From Opitutaceae bacterium (GTDB lineage: Bacteria > Verrucomicrobiota > Verrucomicrobiia > Opitutales > Opitutaceae): a stretch of DNA of 64,000 nucleotides. The position numbers were made by a program, and so were the translations under genes. The number at the start of each line of letters is the position of its first letter. Positions within the stretch are counted from its first letter, which is position 1. The stretch covers positions 62,001 through 126,000 of the forward strand of contig JADJTK010000008.1 in assembly GCA_016711225.1 (NCBI GenBank), written 5' to 3'. This document shows positions 55,719 through 64,000 of the stretch, one piece after another. The notes under the pieces were generated by a model that worked only from the letters and a program-made list of their open reading frames with translations, made no database searches and was not told where the DNA came from.

Positions 55719-56642
55719 TCAATGCCCCGAATGAGCCACGGTGCTGGCCAATACCCGCTCGCGATACGAGGACGGCGACTCTCCGGTGATCGAGCGGAAC
55801 ACACGATTGAACTGCGATAGGGACTGGAACCCCACCTGAAACGCCGCCTCGCTCACCCGCACATGCGGGTTAAGCAGGAGGTTCTTCACCTTCTCCACCC
55901 GCACGCGGGCCAGAAAGTCAGTAAAGGTGAGCCCGGTCGCCTGCTTGAACATCTTGCAGAAGTAATAGGCGCTCGTATTCACCGCCTTAGCCACTTCGCT
56001 CAAACGCAAATCCTCTGCCTGATGCTCCTCGATGAAGCTCTTGGCCCGCTGGATCATGGGCGACTCCCCCAGCTGGTCCTTCACGATGAGCTGGTTGCTC
56101 AGTGTCGCCAGATGCTGAGCGAAAATCTCCAGCAACCGCACGATGGACTCGTACTGCTTGCGGTTGAGCACACGGGTTTGGAAATATGCATCCTCCAGCC
56201 GCCGCAGGTCCACTTCAGTGCCCCACTTCAACAGCGAACTAGCCGTCTTGTTAAAATCGCCGTTGATGGGCTGATGGAGCAGCACTTGGCCGGTCTGCAA
56301 ATACGCGATGGTGTGCTCGCCTACTCGCACCGGCACTGCGGTCTCGCAGAGTCCGGCGAAGCAGCGCATCGTCTTGGGCTTCACCCCGGCCTGCTCCTCC
56401 ACGCGCTTGCGCAAGCTCAGACAGGCGGCGCAAGAGTGGTTCGACTGCCCCAGCAACACGCAGAACGGATTCTGGTCGCGGTTATCGCCCATCGCCAAGT
56501 GCAACGAGTCCAGCGCGCGCAGCCCAAGCGGCAGCCCGGTGGTGTCGCGGAAGGCCCGGGCGTAGTCGCGAAAGATGTCCGACCGGCGGAGCAGTTCCAC
56601 CAGACTCTGACTTCGTTTGGCCGGGGTGATCTTCTCCTTCAT
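55719..56642 (-). CDS. AraC-family regulator with PocR ligand-binding domain
   Basis: A 307-residue transcription factor. The N-terminal PocR domain (residues about 15-165) holds a cysteine set (NPFCVLLGQSNHSCAACLS, MRCFAGLCE). The C-terminal AraC helix-turn-helix pair spans residues 200-300 (VAKAVNTSAYYFCKMFKQAT, VAFQVGFQSLSQFNRVF). Ligand unknown; PocR domains sense small metabolites such as 1,2-propanediol in known cases. It diverges from pckG, making that gene a candidate target. Confidence 0.9.
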   Translation of the reverse strand: MKEKITPAKRSQSLVELLRRSDIFRDYARAFRDTTGLPLGLRALDSLHLAMGDNRDQNPFCVLLGQSNHSCAACLSLRKRVEEQAGVKPKTMRCFAGLCETAVPVRVGEHTIAYLQTGQVLLHQPINGDFNKTASSLLKWGTEVDLRRLEDAYFQTRVLNRKQYESIVRLLEIFAQHLATLSNQLIVKDQLGESPMIQRAKSFIEEHQAEDLRLSEVAKAVNTSAYYFCKMFKQATGLTFTDFLARVRVEKVKNLLLNPHVRVSEAAFQVGFQSLSQFNRVFRSITGESPSSYRERVLASTVAHSGH

Positions 56643-56788
56643 GGGACGGTTGGCAGCAGGTCCGGCACGCTAGGCCGGGGCGCGGAGGAGGCGCAAATCT
56701 AAATCCCAAAATCTGCGCAGCGTTAACCAATGGTTGCGCAGTGCCGGAAGAGCCGTTTGGCTAGAATTGAACGCTTCACTATAAATCC

Positions 56789-58654
56789 ATGACCGCACCC
56801 TCCTCTACTCCCTGCAGCTGCTCCCAGCGGCCTGCCGATCTCGACAACGTGATTGCCGCGGCCCTGTCCAAGGCTCCCACCACCAACGCCAAAGTCCTCG
56901 CCTTCGTGCGCGAGAACGCCGAACTCTGCCAGCCCTCCGCCATCGAATGGTCGGACGGCTCCCAGGCCGAGTACGACCGCATGATTGAGACCATGGTCAA
57001 GGGTGGCACCGCCATCCGTCTCAACAACGCCAAGCGCCCGAACTCCATTCTCGTTCGCTCCGACCCGACCGACGTCGCTCGCGTCGAAGACCGCACCTTC
57101 ATCAACTCGGTCAACCCGAAGGATGCCGGCCCGACCAACTACTGGAAGGACCCGAAGGAGATGAAAGCGATCCTCAAGCCCCTGTTCACGGGCTGCATGC
57201 GGGGTCGGACCATGTACGTAATCCCCTTCTCGATGGGCCCCGTCGGTTCCCCGCTCGCCCACATCGGCGTCGAGCTCTCCGACTCCCCTTACGTCGTGGC
57301 CAACATGCGCATCATGACGCGTATCGGCACCGCCGTGTGGACCGCGCTCGGCGACAAGGACTTCGTCCCCGCCCTCCACTCGGTCGGCAAGCCCCTCGCC
57401 GCCGGCGAGAAGGATGTCGCTTGGCCCTGCAACCCGACCAAGTACATCTGCCACTTCCCCGGGGAGCGTTCGATCATGTCCTTCGGTTCCGGCTACGGTG
57501 GCAACGCCCTGCTCGGCAAGAAGTGCTTCGCCCTGCGTATCGCCTCCAACATCGCCCGCGACGAGGGTTGGATGGCCGAGCACATGCTCATCCTCAAGGT
57601 CGAGAATCCGGAAGGTCAGGCCAACTACGTTGCCGCCGCCTTCCCGTCCGCCTGCGGCAAGACCAACTTCGCCATGCTCATCCCGCCCGCCGAGATGAAG
57701 GGATGGAAGGTCACCACCATCGGTGACGACATCGCCTGGCTCAAACCCGGAGCCGACGGCCGCCTCTACGCCATCAATCCCGAAGCCGGCTTCTTCGGCG
57801 TCGCCCCGGGCACCTCGTACGAGTCCAACCCGTCCGCGATGGATACCTGCAAGAAGGACACCATCTTCACCAACGTCGCCCTCACTGAGGACGGCGACAT
57901 CTGGTGGGAAGGCATGACCAAGCAGGCCCCTGCCAAGCTCACCGACTGGACCGGCAAGGAATGGACCCCGGATTGCGGCCGCGTTTCTTCGCACGCCAAC
58001 TCCCGCTTCACCGCCCCGGCCCGCAACTGCCCCTGCATCGACAAGGACTGGGAAAACCCGGCCGGCGTTCCGATCTCCGCCATCATCTTCGGCGGCCGTC
58101 GCCCCACCACCATGCCGCTGGTATTCCAGTCGTGGAACTGGTCGCACGGTGTCTACCTCGGCGCCACCATGGGCTCCGAGATGACCGCCGCAGCCGCTGG
58201 CACGATCGGTCAGGTCCGCCGCGATCCGATGGCCATGTTGCCCTTCACCGGCTACAACGTCGGCGACTACCTCGCCCACTGGCTCGGGATGTCGAAGCTC
58301 GCCAAGAACCCGCCGCAGATCTTCCACGTGAACTGGTTCCGCAAGACCGCGGAAGGCAAGTGGATGTGGCCGGGCTACGGCGACAACACCCGCGTGCTCA
58401 AGTGGATCGTCGACCGCGTCAACGGCAAGGTCGCCGCCAAGGAGTCCCCGATCGGCTGGGTGCCCTTCACCAAGGACATCGACATCACCGGCATCAAGGG
58501 CTTCGACACAACCAAGCTCGAGGCCGCCCTCGCGATCAACGTCGACGAGTGGAAGAAGGAAGTGATCGGCCACGAAGAGCACTTCGTGAAGCTCTACACC
58601 TCGCTCCCGAAGGAGCTGCTCTTCCAGAAGGAACTGCTCACGTCCCGCCTCTGA
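56789..58654 (+). CDS. pckG: Phosphoenolpyruvate carboxykinase (GTP)
   Basis: A 621-residue GTP-dependent PEPCK. Kinase-1 (PSACGKTN) and kinase-2 (IGDDIAWL) motifs, the reactive-cysteine P-loop, and NPEAGFFGVAPGTS and GGRRPTTMPLV are intact. Converts oxaloacetate and GTP to PEP. The 146-bp spacer to the AraC gene carries the promoter. A strong terminator follows. Confidence 0.96.
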   Translation: MTAPSSTPCSCSQRPADLDNVIAAALSKAPTTNAKVLAFVRENAELCQPSAIEWSDGSQAEYDRMIETMVKGGTAIRLNNAKRPNSILVRSDPTDVARVEDRTFINSVNPKDAGPTNYWKDPKEMKAILKPLFTGCMRGRTMYVIPFSMGPVGSPLAHIGVELSDSPYVVANMRIMTRIGTAVWTALGDKDFVPALHSVGKPLAAGEKDVAWPCNPTKYICHFPGERSIMSFGSGYGGNALLGKKCFALRIASNIARDEGWMAEHMLILKVENPEGQANYVAAAFPSACGKTNFAMLIPPAEMKGWKVTTIGDDIAWLKPGADGRLYAINPEAGFFGVAPGTSYESNPSAMDTCKKDTIFTNVALTEDGDIWWEGMTKQAPAKLTDWTGKEWTPDCGRVSSHANSRFTAPARNCPCIDKDWENPAGVPISAIIFGGRRPTTMPLVFQSWNWSHGVYLGATMGSEMTAAAAGTIGQVRRDPMAMLPFTGYNVGDYLAHWLGMSKLAKNPPQIFHVNWFRKTAEGKWMWPGYGDNTRVLKWIVDRVNGKVAAKESPIGWVPFTKDIDITGIKGFDTTKLEAALAINVDEWKKEVIGHEEHFVKLYTSLPKELLFQKELLTSRL

Positions 58655-58678
58655 TCGTAACAACGATCTGAATTTTCG

Positions 58679-58712
58679 AGCCCGGAGCGCCCTGCGCGCT
58701 CCGGGCTTTTTC
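58679..58712 (+). terminator. Intrinsic terminator of pckG
   Basis: Perfect 12-bp stem (AGCCCGGAGCGC, 5-nt loop) followed by TTTTTC, 24 bp past the stop. Confidence 0.9.
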
Positions 58713-58783
58713 ATGGGTGCCCGCCCACCCCATCCTCGCGTTTGACCTTTGCCTCGGGGCGTCTCCATGCTCGCCCCACTGCG

Positions 58784-61700
58784 ATGACCCTCCGCCCCCG
58801 GCCATTTTCTGCCGCTGCCCTCACCTCTACCGTGGTCTGGTTCTGCTTCGGCGCACTCGCGCTCCCAACCCTCGCCGCGCCCCAGCCGGTGACCGGCCTG
58901 CAGGACTACTGGGACTTGCCCTTGGCGGACCGCCGGCTCGGTCCCGAATTCATCTTCGAAGGCGACGTCACCTACCTCGACCCAAGTTGGGGCCATTTTT
59001 GGCTCCAAGACCGACAAACTGGAGCCTATATCACTTTGGGCGCCGACGCCCCGGCTATTGCGCCAGCCCGCCACATCCGCATCTCCGGCCGGCTCCCCTC
59101 TTCCGGTGCACTCACCGCCGCCGGCGCCCAACTCACCGATCTCGGGCCCTCCCTCACTCGCCCCATCCCCCTGCCCGCCCAAGGCTGGTACGAGGAACCT
59201 ACTCCGTTCAACAATCGACTGGTCGAACTCGAGGCCCACGTCGACCGGCAGGTTCTCGCCGACCCCGAACACCTCCACCTCTTCCTTTCCGCGGCCGGCC
59301 ACAGCGTGTTCGCCTGGATGTTGCTTCCACCGGGTCAGGCGGAACCCGACCTCGAGCACACCACCGTGCGCCTGCAGGCCGTATTCTCTATCCTCCAATC
59401 GACCGACGGCCGGCCCGCCGCCATCGAGCTGAAAATCCAGGATCCGTCCAAGGTCGAGATTCTGCATCGGCTCGAGGACGACCCCCGCTTCACCCTACCG
59501 GTCTCCACCCTCGCCTCCCTGCGCCAGCGCCCCCGCGACACCCTGGTCCATATCCTCGGCTCGGTCCGCAGCCAGCAACCCGGCTCTTCCCTGATGCTGC
59601 GCGACGACACCGGCCAGATCGAGTTGCTCACCGGGCAGGCCCTGCCCTGCCGAATCGACGAAATGGTGGAAGCCGTCGGCTATCCGCAGATCAGCGGCAC
59701 CGAGTGGAAACTGCGCAACGCTCTCTACCGACCCTACCGTTCACAGGCCGCAGCGCCTCCCTCCGCCACCGCCGGTTTGCCGGTGCTGCGAGTAACCTCA
59801 CGGGTGCTCGAACTTGCCGCGTCCGAAGCCGGCCGGCGTTACCCGGCCGACCTCTCCGGGGTCGTCACCTGGTCGCATCCCGACGCCCCGTTCCTCTTCA
59901 TTCAAGACTCCAGTGGAGGCCTCTGCATCGAACTAGGCGCCGGTGCCGAGCGCACCTTCGAGCCCGGCCGCAGCATCGTGGTGCGCGGGGTCACCACCAT
60001 GGGGCCCTTCGCCCCCGCCGTCATTGCCGAATCTGTACGCAAGACGGGCGACATGCCCCTGCCTCGTGCGGAAACCGTCTCCCTCGAGCACGCCCTGACC
60101 GGCCGCGCGGAATCCCAGTGGATCGAGTTGCGCGGGCTGGTGCGCCGCATCGATCGCGAGTCGCCCTGGAACCGCCTGGAAATCACCACCGCGGCCGGCG
60201 ACTTCTTCGCCCTGCTGCCTGCCGCCGACGAACCGCCTCCAGTGGTCGGCGCGGTGGTACGCGTGCGCGGAGTGTGCGCGGCGGAAACCGACGCCCAGCG
60301 GCGCCTTCTCGGCGTACGCCTATGGGTACGCACCCCGGAGGATATTCAGATCGAGGAGGCGGCACCGGCCGACCTCTTCGCCCTGCCCGCCCAATCGCTG
60401 GCCGAGCTCGGCCGCTTCGGAGCGCCCCAAAGCTCGGAACGCCGGGTCCGCCTTTCCGGGGTGGTCCTTGCCCAGCTCCCCGGCCGCTGGACCCAAATAC
60501 AGGATGGCGATGTGAGCCTGCGCGTCCTTCACCGCGATAGCGCACCGCTTGCCTCCGGCCAGCGCATTGAGGCCGTCGGCTACCTCAACCGCAAAGGCGG
60601 CCGCATGGTGCTCCGCGAGGCCGTTTACCGCGTCGCCGGGACGGACAGCCTGCCCCCGCCGCTGCCCTTCTCCGGTGCCTCCGGCGAAGCTACGGCTCTT
60701 GACGGCCGCTTGGTCGTCTCCGCCGGCCAACTTCTCAGCACGGTCCGGCAGGGGGAGGAAACCCGCATCACCCTGATGGCCCCGGCCGGCCTGTTTTCGG
60801 CCTTCGCCGAGACTCCCGTTGCCCTCGGAGTGCCGCTGCATAGCCAGATCAGCCTCACCGGCCTGATGGACCTCAGCTACGACGAACAGGGCCAACCCGC
60901 CGGCTTCCGCGTGCGGGTGCGCACCCCCGCCGATGTCGTGCTCACTCGGAGCCCCTCCTGGCTGACCCGGGGGCGCATGCTCGCCTTGGCGACAGCGCTG
61001 GGCTGCGGTGCCGGCCTGGCGCTGCTCTGGGTCGCCGCCTTGCGCCGCCGCGTCCAGCAGCAGACCGGCCAGATCCGCGAGCAAGTACGGCGCGAAGCCC
61101 ACCTCGAAGCCGAACTCCAGCGCGCCACCCGGCTGGAATCGCTGGGGCTGCTTGCCGGTGGCATCGCCCACGATTTCAACAACCTGCTTACGATCATCAT
61201 CGGCAACCTCTCCATGGCCGGCCTGGGCAAGGACCTCGACCGCGAGGTGCGCGACAATGTGCTGGCCGCCAGCCGCGCCACGATGCGGGCCCGCGACCTC
61301 ACTCAGCAGTTGCTCACGTTTGCCAAAGGCGGCTCGCCGGTGCGCAACACCCTTGCCCTGCCCGAACTTGTACGCGATGTCGCCGAGTTTGTTCTGCGCG
61401 GCTCCGGGGTGCACTGCGATTTCGGCTTCGCCCCCGAGCTCTGGCCCGCTCATGCCGACAAGGGGCAGATCAGCCAGGTCGTGCAGAACCTGGTGATCAA
61501 CGCCGTGCAGGCCATGACCGAGGGCGGGCACCTGCAGATCAACCTCGCCAACGAGGAGCTCGCAGCCGGAGCCAGCCGGGTGCTCGCCCCCGGGCGCTAC
61601 CTCCGGCTCGATATTTCCGATACCGGCACGGGCATCGCCCCCGACGTACTTCCCCGCATCTTCGACCCCTATTTCACCACCAAGCGCACCGGCAACGGCA

Positions 61701-62266
61701 TCGGCCTGGCCACCGTCTACTCCATCGTCCGCAAGCACGGAGGCCACATCACCGTCGACTCCACACTGGATGTGGGGACCACCTTCCGCCTCTGGCTGCC
61801 GGCCAGTGCTTCCGCCTCCGCCGCCCCTGCCGCCGCCCTGCCCGCCGCCACCGAGGCCAACGCGAACTCCCTCTCTGGCAGGGTACTGCTCATGGACGAC
61901 GAGGCAGCCATCCGCACCCTCGCCAGCCAGATGATGGAGCACCTCGGCCTCGACGTACATTCCGTGGCCGACGGCACGGCCGCGGTGGATGAATACTCCC
62001 GCGCTCTGCGCGACGGCCGCCGCTACGACTTGGTCGTGCTCGACCTCACCGTCCCCGGGGGGCTGGGTGGCCTGCAGGCACTGCGGCGACTGCGGGCCAT
62101 CGACCCCGAAGTGGTCGCCGTCGTTTCCAGCGGCTATTCCGCCGACGAGGTCATGGCCAGCTACCGTAGCCATGGGTTTCGCGCTATCGTACCCAAACCC
62201 TACGGCATCGGGGAACTGGCCCGCGCCCTGCGGCCTTTGTTGAGCGGAGAGGCCGTTCGCAACTAA
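58784..62266 (+). CDS. Large hybrid sensor histidine kinase with serial OB-like periplasmic domains
   Basis: A 1160-residue protein. Signal/anchor at the N-terminus, then about 690 residues of periplasmic sensor built of repeated units with the theme LEGVV-x-WIQD-x-GG, resembling OB folds, followed by a helix at 732-753. The cytoplasmic part has HisKA with GGIAHDFNNLLT (His796), HATPase (DTGTGIAPDV, GNGIGLATV) and a receiver (D1087 in VLDLTVPG, KP at the end). Preferred ATG at 58784; a TTG 42 bp upstream is less likely. The input may be an oligosaccharide, as in such sensors, but this is inferred. Confidence 0.9.
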   Translation: MTLRPRPFSAAALTSTVVWFCFGALALPTLAAPQPVTGLQDYWDLPLADRRLGPEFIFEGDVTYLDPSWGHFWLQDRQTGAYITLGADAPAIAPARHIRISGRLPSSGALTAAGAQLTDLGPSLTRPIPLPAQGWYEEPTPFNNRLVELEAHVDRQVLADPEHLHLFLSAAGHSVFAWMLLPPGQAEPDLEHTTVRLQAVFSILQSTDGRPAAIELKIQDPSKVEILHRLEDDPRFTLPVSTLASLRQRPRDTLVHILGSVRSQQPGSSLMLRDDTGQIELLTGQALPCRIDEMVEAVGYPQISGTEWKLRNALYRPYRSQAAAPPSATAGLPVLRVTSRVLELAASEAGRRYPADLSGVVTWSHPDAPFLFIQDSSGGLCIELGAGAERTFEPGRSIVVRGVTTMGPFAPAVIAESVRKTGDMPLPRAETVSLEHALTGRAESQWIELRGLVRRIDRESPWNRLEITTAAGDFFALLPAADEPPPVVGAVVRVRGVCAAETDAQRRLLGVRLWVRTPEDIQIEEAAPADLFALPAQSLAELGRFGAPQSSERRVRLSGVVLAQLPGRWTQIQDGDVSLRVLHRDSAPLASGQRIEAVGYLNRKGGRMVLREAVYRVAGTDSLPPPLPFSGASGEATALDGRLVVSAGQLLSTVRQGEETRITLMAPAGLFSAFAETPVALGVPLHSQISLTGLMDLSYDEQGQPAGFRVRVRTPADVVLTRSPSWLTRGRMLALATALGCGAGLALLWVAALRRRVQQQTGQIREQVRREAHLEAELQRATRLESLGLLAGGIAHDFNNLLTIIIGNLSMAGLGKDLDREVRDNVLAASRATMRARDLTQQLLTFAKGGSPVRNTLALPELVRDVAEFVLRGSGVHCDFGFAPELWPAHADKGQISQVVQNLVINAVQAMTEGGHLQINLANEELAAGASRVLAPGRYLRLDISDTGTGIAPDVLPRIFDPYFTTKRTGNGIGLATVYSIVRKHGGHITVDSTLDVGTTFRLWLPASASASAAPAAALPAATEANANSLSGRVLLMDDEAAIRTLASQMMEHLGLDVHSVADGTAAVDEYSRALRDGRRYDLVVLDLTVPGGLGGLQALRRLRAIDPEVVAVVSSGYSADEVMASYRSHGFRAIVPKPYGIGELARALRPLLSGEAVRN

Positions 62267-62329
62267 GCGTCACCGCCTTCGTCCCGCACCGGCAGCCACC
62301 AGGCTGCACAGTCCACCAAGACCGCGACC

Positions 62330-62869
62330 TCAGCCTGCGCTGTTGCCGAACTTCGCCTTGTGGAAGGCGGATACCTTTTCGTACTTCTCCGCCCACGTAC
62401 GAATCTTGGCCCGCTCCTCGGGCGAGAGCTGCTTGATCACTTTGGCGGGGACCCCGACCGCCAACGACCCGGGCGGGATCTTCGTCCCGTTGGTCACCAG
62501 CGAGTGGGCACCGATGATCGACTGCTCGCCGATCTCCGCCCCGTCGAGGATGGTGGCCTGCATGCCGATGAGGCATTCGTCGCCGATGGTGCAGGCATGG
62601 ATCATCGCCGCGTGGCCGACCGTCACATGCTTGCCCACCTTCACCCCAAAATTGTCGGCCAGATGCACCATCGTGCCGTCCTGGATATTACTGCCCTCGC
62701 CGATCTCGATGGAGTTGATGTCGCCGCGCAGCACACAGTTGTGCCAGATGCTGGCCCGCGGGCCGATGCGCACATCGCCGATCACGATCGCGCCCCGCGC
62801 CACATAGGATGTGGGATCAATTTGGGGATCTTGTCCGAGAAATTTGCTCAAACGTTCTTCAACTGTCAT
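62330..62869 (-). CDS. Gamma-carbonic anhydrase-like hexapeptide-repeat protein
   Basis: A 179-residue left-handed beta-helix protein of the YrdA/PaaY/gamma-CA group. Zinc-site histidines are in MVHLADN, VTVGHAAMIHACTIG. Conserved RASIWHNCVLRGDINSI is present. Likely a metal enzyme of the gamma-CA type, but hydratase activity of such short members is often unproven. Confidence 0.88.
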   Translation of the reverse strand: MTVEERLSKFLGQDPQIDPTSYVARGAIVIGDVRIGPRASIWHNCVLRGDINSIEIGEGSNIQDGTMVHLADNFGVKVGKHVTVGHAAMIHACTIGDECLIGMQATILDGAEIGEQSIIGAHSLVTNGTKIPPGSLAVGVPAKVIKQLSPEERAKIRTWAEKYEKVSAFHKAKFGNSAG

Positions 62870-62941
62870 GGTGGCGCCACCCTAGATGCGCGCTTTCGCG
62901 CCTCGCAAACTCCAATCGCCCCCTTCCTTCGGTCTCCCCCC

Positions 62942-64000
62942 ATGAAAACCGCCCCTGTCGTTTTCAACAACACCGTCCTGCGCGACGGCCATCAGTCGCT
63001 CGCCGCGACCCGCATGACCACCGCCCAAATGCTTCCCGCCTGCGCCGAGCTCGACTCGCTCGGTTTCGGCGCCCTGGAGACTTGGGGCGGCGCCACCATC
63101 GACTCCTGCCTGCGCTATCTGGGCGAAAACCCCTTCGAGCGCCTCGGCACCCTCAAAAAGGCCGCCCCAAAGACCCCGCAAATGATGCTGCTACGGGGGC
63201 AGAACATCGTCCAATACACGTCCTTCCCGGACGATGTCTTCGAGGCCTTCGTCGCCGCCACCGCCGCCCGCGGCTTGGATATGTTCCGCGTCTTCGACGC
63301 CCTCAACGACGTCCGCAATCTCGGCACCGCCATCCGCGCGGTGAAGAAAGCCGGCCGACACGCCCAAGGCGCGATCTGCTACACCATCAGCCCGGTGCAT
63401 ACCGTCGCGAACTTCCTCAAGCTTGCCGACACCATCGCCGCCCTCGGCTGCGATTCGATCTGCATCAAGGACATGGCCGGTCTCATCCAACCCGAGATCG
63501 CCCGCGCCCTAGTCAAGGGAATCAAGGAGCGCACCAAGCTCCCCGTCGTGCTCCACAGCCACGATACCGCCGGCCTCGCCGCCGCCTCCTACCACGCCGC
63601 CACCCAGGCCGGCGTCGACTGGATCGACACGTCCATCGCCCCGTTCGCCAACGGCACCGGCCAGCCCGACACCCTGCGCATGCTCGCCGTGCTCGAAGGC
63701 CTCGAACGCTGCCCCACCTACGACCGCGCCACGCTCATCTCCCTCGGTAAGCACTTCGAAAAGGTCTATACCGAGCTGAGCAAGTTCACCAGCCCCGCCA
63801 ACGAACGTACCGATACCGCCACCCTCATCTACCAAGTACCGGGCGGCATGCTCAGCAACTTCCGCAATCAGCTCAAGGAGCAGAAAATGGACGGCCAGCT
63901 CGAGGCCGTACTCGCGGAGATTCCCTATGTGCGCGAGTGCCTGGGCTGGATTCCGCTGGTCACCCCGACTTCCCAGATCGTCGGCACCCAAGCCATGCTC
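62942..64000 (+). CDS. oadA: Oxaloacetate decarboxylase alpha / pyruvate carboxylase subunit B (5' part)
   Basis: The frame is open from the ATG at 62942 to the window end (353 codons). It carries the carboxyltransferase TIM barrel: NTVLRDGHQSLAATRM, ETWGGATIDSCLRYLGE, MFRVFDALNDVRNLG, CIKDMAGL and LHSHDTAG (metal and lysine region). The DxHQS motif has Gly for the usual Ala (DGHQ). The C-terminal biotin part would lie outside. With pckG nearby it suggests pyruvate/oxaloacetate exchange. Whether it is the sodium pump alpha subunit (oadA) or PycB needs the neighbours. Confidence 0.88.
   Translation, partial: MKTAPVVFNNTVLRDGHQSLAATRMTTAQMLPACAELDSLGFGALETWGGATIDSCLRYLGENPFERLGTLKKAAPKTPQMMLLRGQNIVQYTSFPDDVFEAFVAATAARGLDMFRVFDALNDVRNLGTAIRAVKKAGRHAQGAICYTISPVHTVANFLKLADTIAALGCDSICIKDMAGLIQPEIARALVKGIKERTKLPVVLHSHDTAGLAAASYHAATQAGVDWIDTSIAPFANGTGQPDTLRMLAVLEGLERCPTYDRATLISLGKHFEKVYTELSKFTSPANERTDTATLIYQVPGGMLSNFRNQLKEQKMDGQLEAVLAEIPYVRECLGWIPLVTPTSQIVGTQAML

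Noticed and set aside
56723..59467. A 914-codon open frame on the minus strand across pckG and the sensor kinase
   Set aside because: It is antisense to two clear genes, spans their intergenic terminator, and is Gly/Asp/Val-rich as expected from the complement of GC-rich codons.
1..64000. tRNA genes, rRNA, CRISPR arrays or intact insertion sequences
   Set aside because: No cloverleaf-like strings, no spaced direct repeats and no transposase-like proteins were recognised; a covariance-model scan was not possible.

Overview
The window looks like a chromosomal segment of a Verrucomicrobiota bacterium, most likely of the Opitutaceae. This is an inference from high G+C with strong third-position GC bias, a fused ccoNO gene, an ECF sigma factor paired with a zinc-ribbon Ser/Thr kinase, Fn3/DNRLRE/Ig-like secreted proteins and a GH9 hydrolase. 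No rRNA, tRNA, CRISPR array, phage or intact insertion sequence was recognised. It reads as core chromosome with small accessory patches.

Layout. 1-3.0 kb: a Ser/Thr kinase (frameshifted, cut by the window edge) behind its ECF sigma factor. 3.2-4.2 kb: a tandem pair of small exported proteins. 4.4-15.2 kb: a sulfur block with a sulfonate-type ABC transporter (ssuC-ssuB-ssuA like, ATGA-coupled), a decayed Fn3 gene, a secreted alpha/beta hydrolase, then rrf2 regulator, sbp, cysT, cysW, cysA and cysK all on the minus strand. 15.3-21.1 kb: PhnP-like metallo-hydrolase, GDP-fucose synthase, a HAD phosphatase, nrdR and a pabA/trpG amidotransferase. 21.3-28 kb: tgt, a 3.2-kb secreted multidomain protein (frameshifted), an outer-membrane barrel and a Ppx/GppA phosphatase. 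28-34 kb: PAS-PP2C phosphatase, RluD-type pseudouridine synthase, and two SPFH paralogues, one truncated. 34.8-41 kb: a histone H1-like peptide, adenosine deaminase, a SanA-MFS pair (both frameshifted) with a leftover SanA fragment, and an M29 aminopeptidase. 41.5-47.4 kb: orphan ABC-2 ATPase, receiver-kinase hybrid, rmuC, a BamE-like lipoprotein, rpiB, an ACT regulator and the SRP RNA. 47.6-54.9 kb: GH9 hydrolase and the cbb3 oxidase operon ccoS-ccoNO-ccoQ-ccoP-ccoG plus a tiny membrane protein. 55-64 kb: PocR/AraC regulator diverging from GTP-dependent PEP carboxykinase, a very large hybrid sensor kinase, a gamma-class carbonic anhydrase-like protein and the start of an oxaloacetate decarboxylase/pyruvate carboxylase subunit.

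How the genes fit together: inorganic sulfate uptake plus cysteine synthesis under an Rrf2 regulator, with organic sulfonate uptake alongside; microaerobic respiration through cbb3 oxidase; C3/C4 interconversion through pckG and oadA/pycB. Four genes carry single-base frameshifts, three of them in short G/C runs, so sequence error should be excluded before calling them pseudogenes. The most unusual observations are the duplicated-and-truncated SPFH pair, a Tgt lacking two of its four zinc ligands, a sensor kinase with a serial OB-like sensor region of over 650 residues, and several palindromic intergenic elements.
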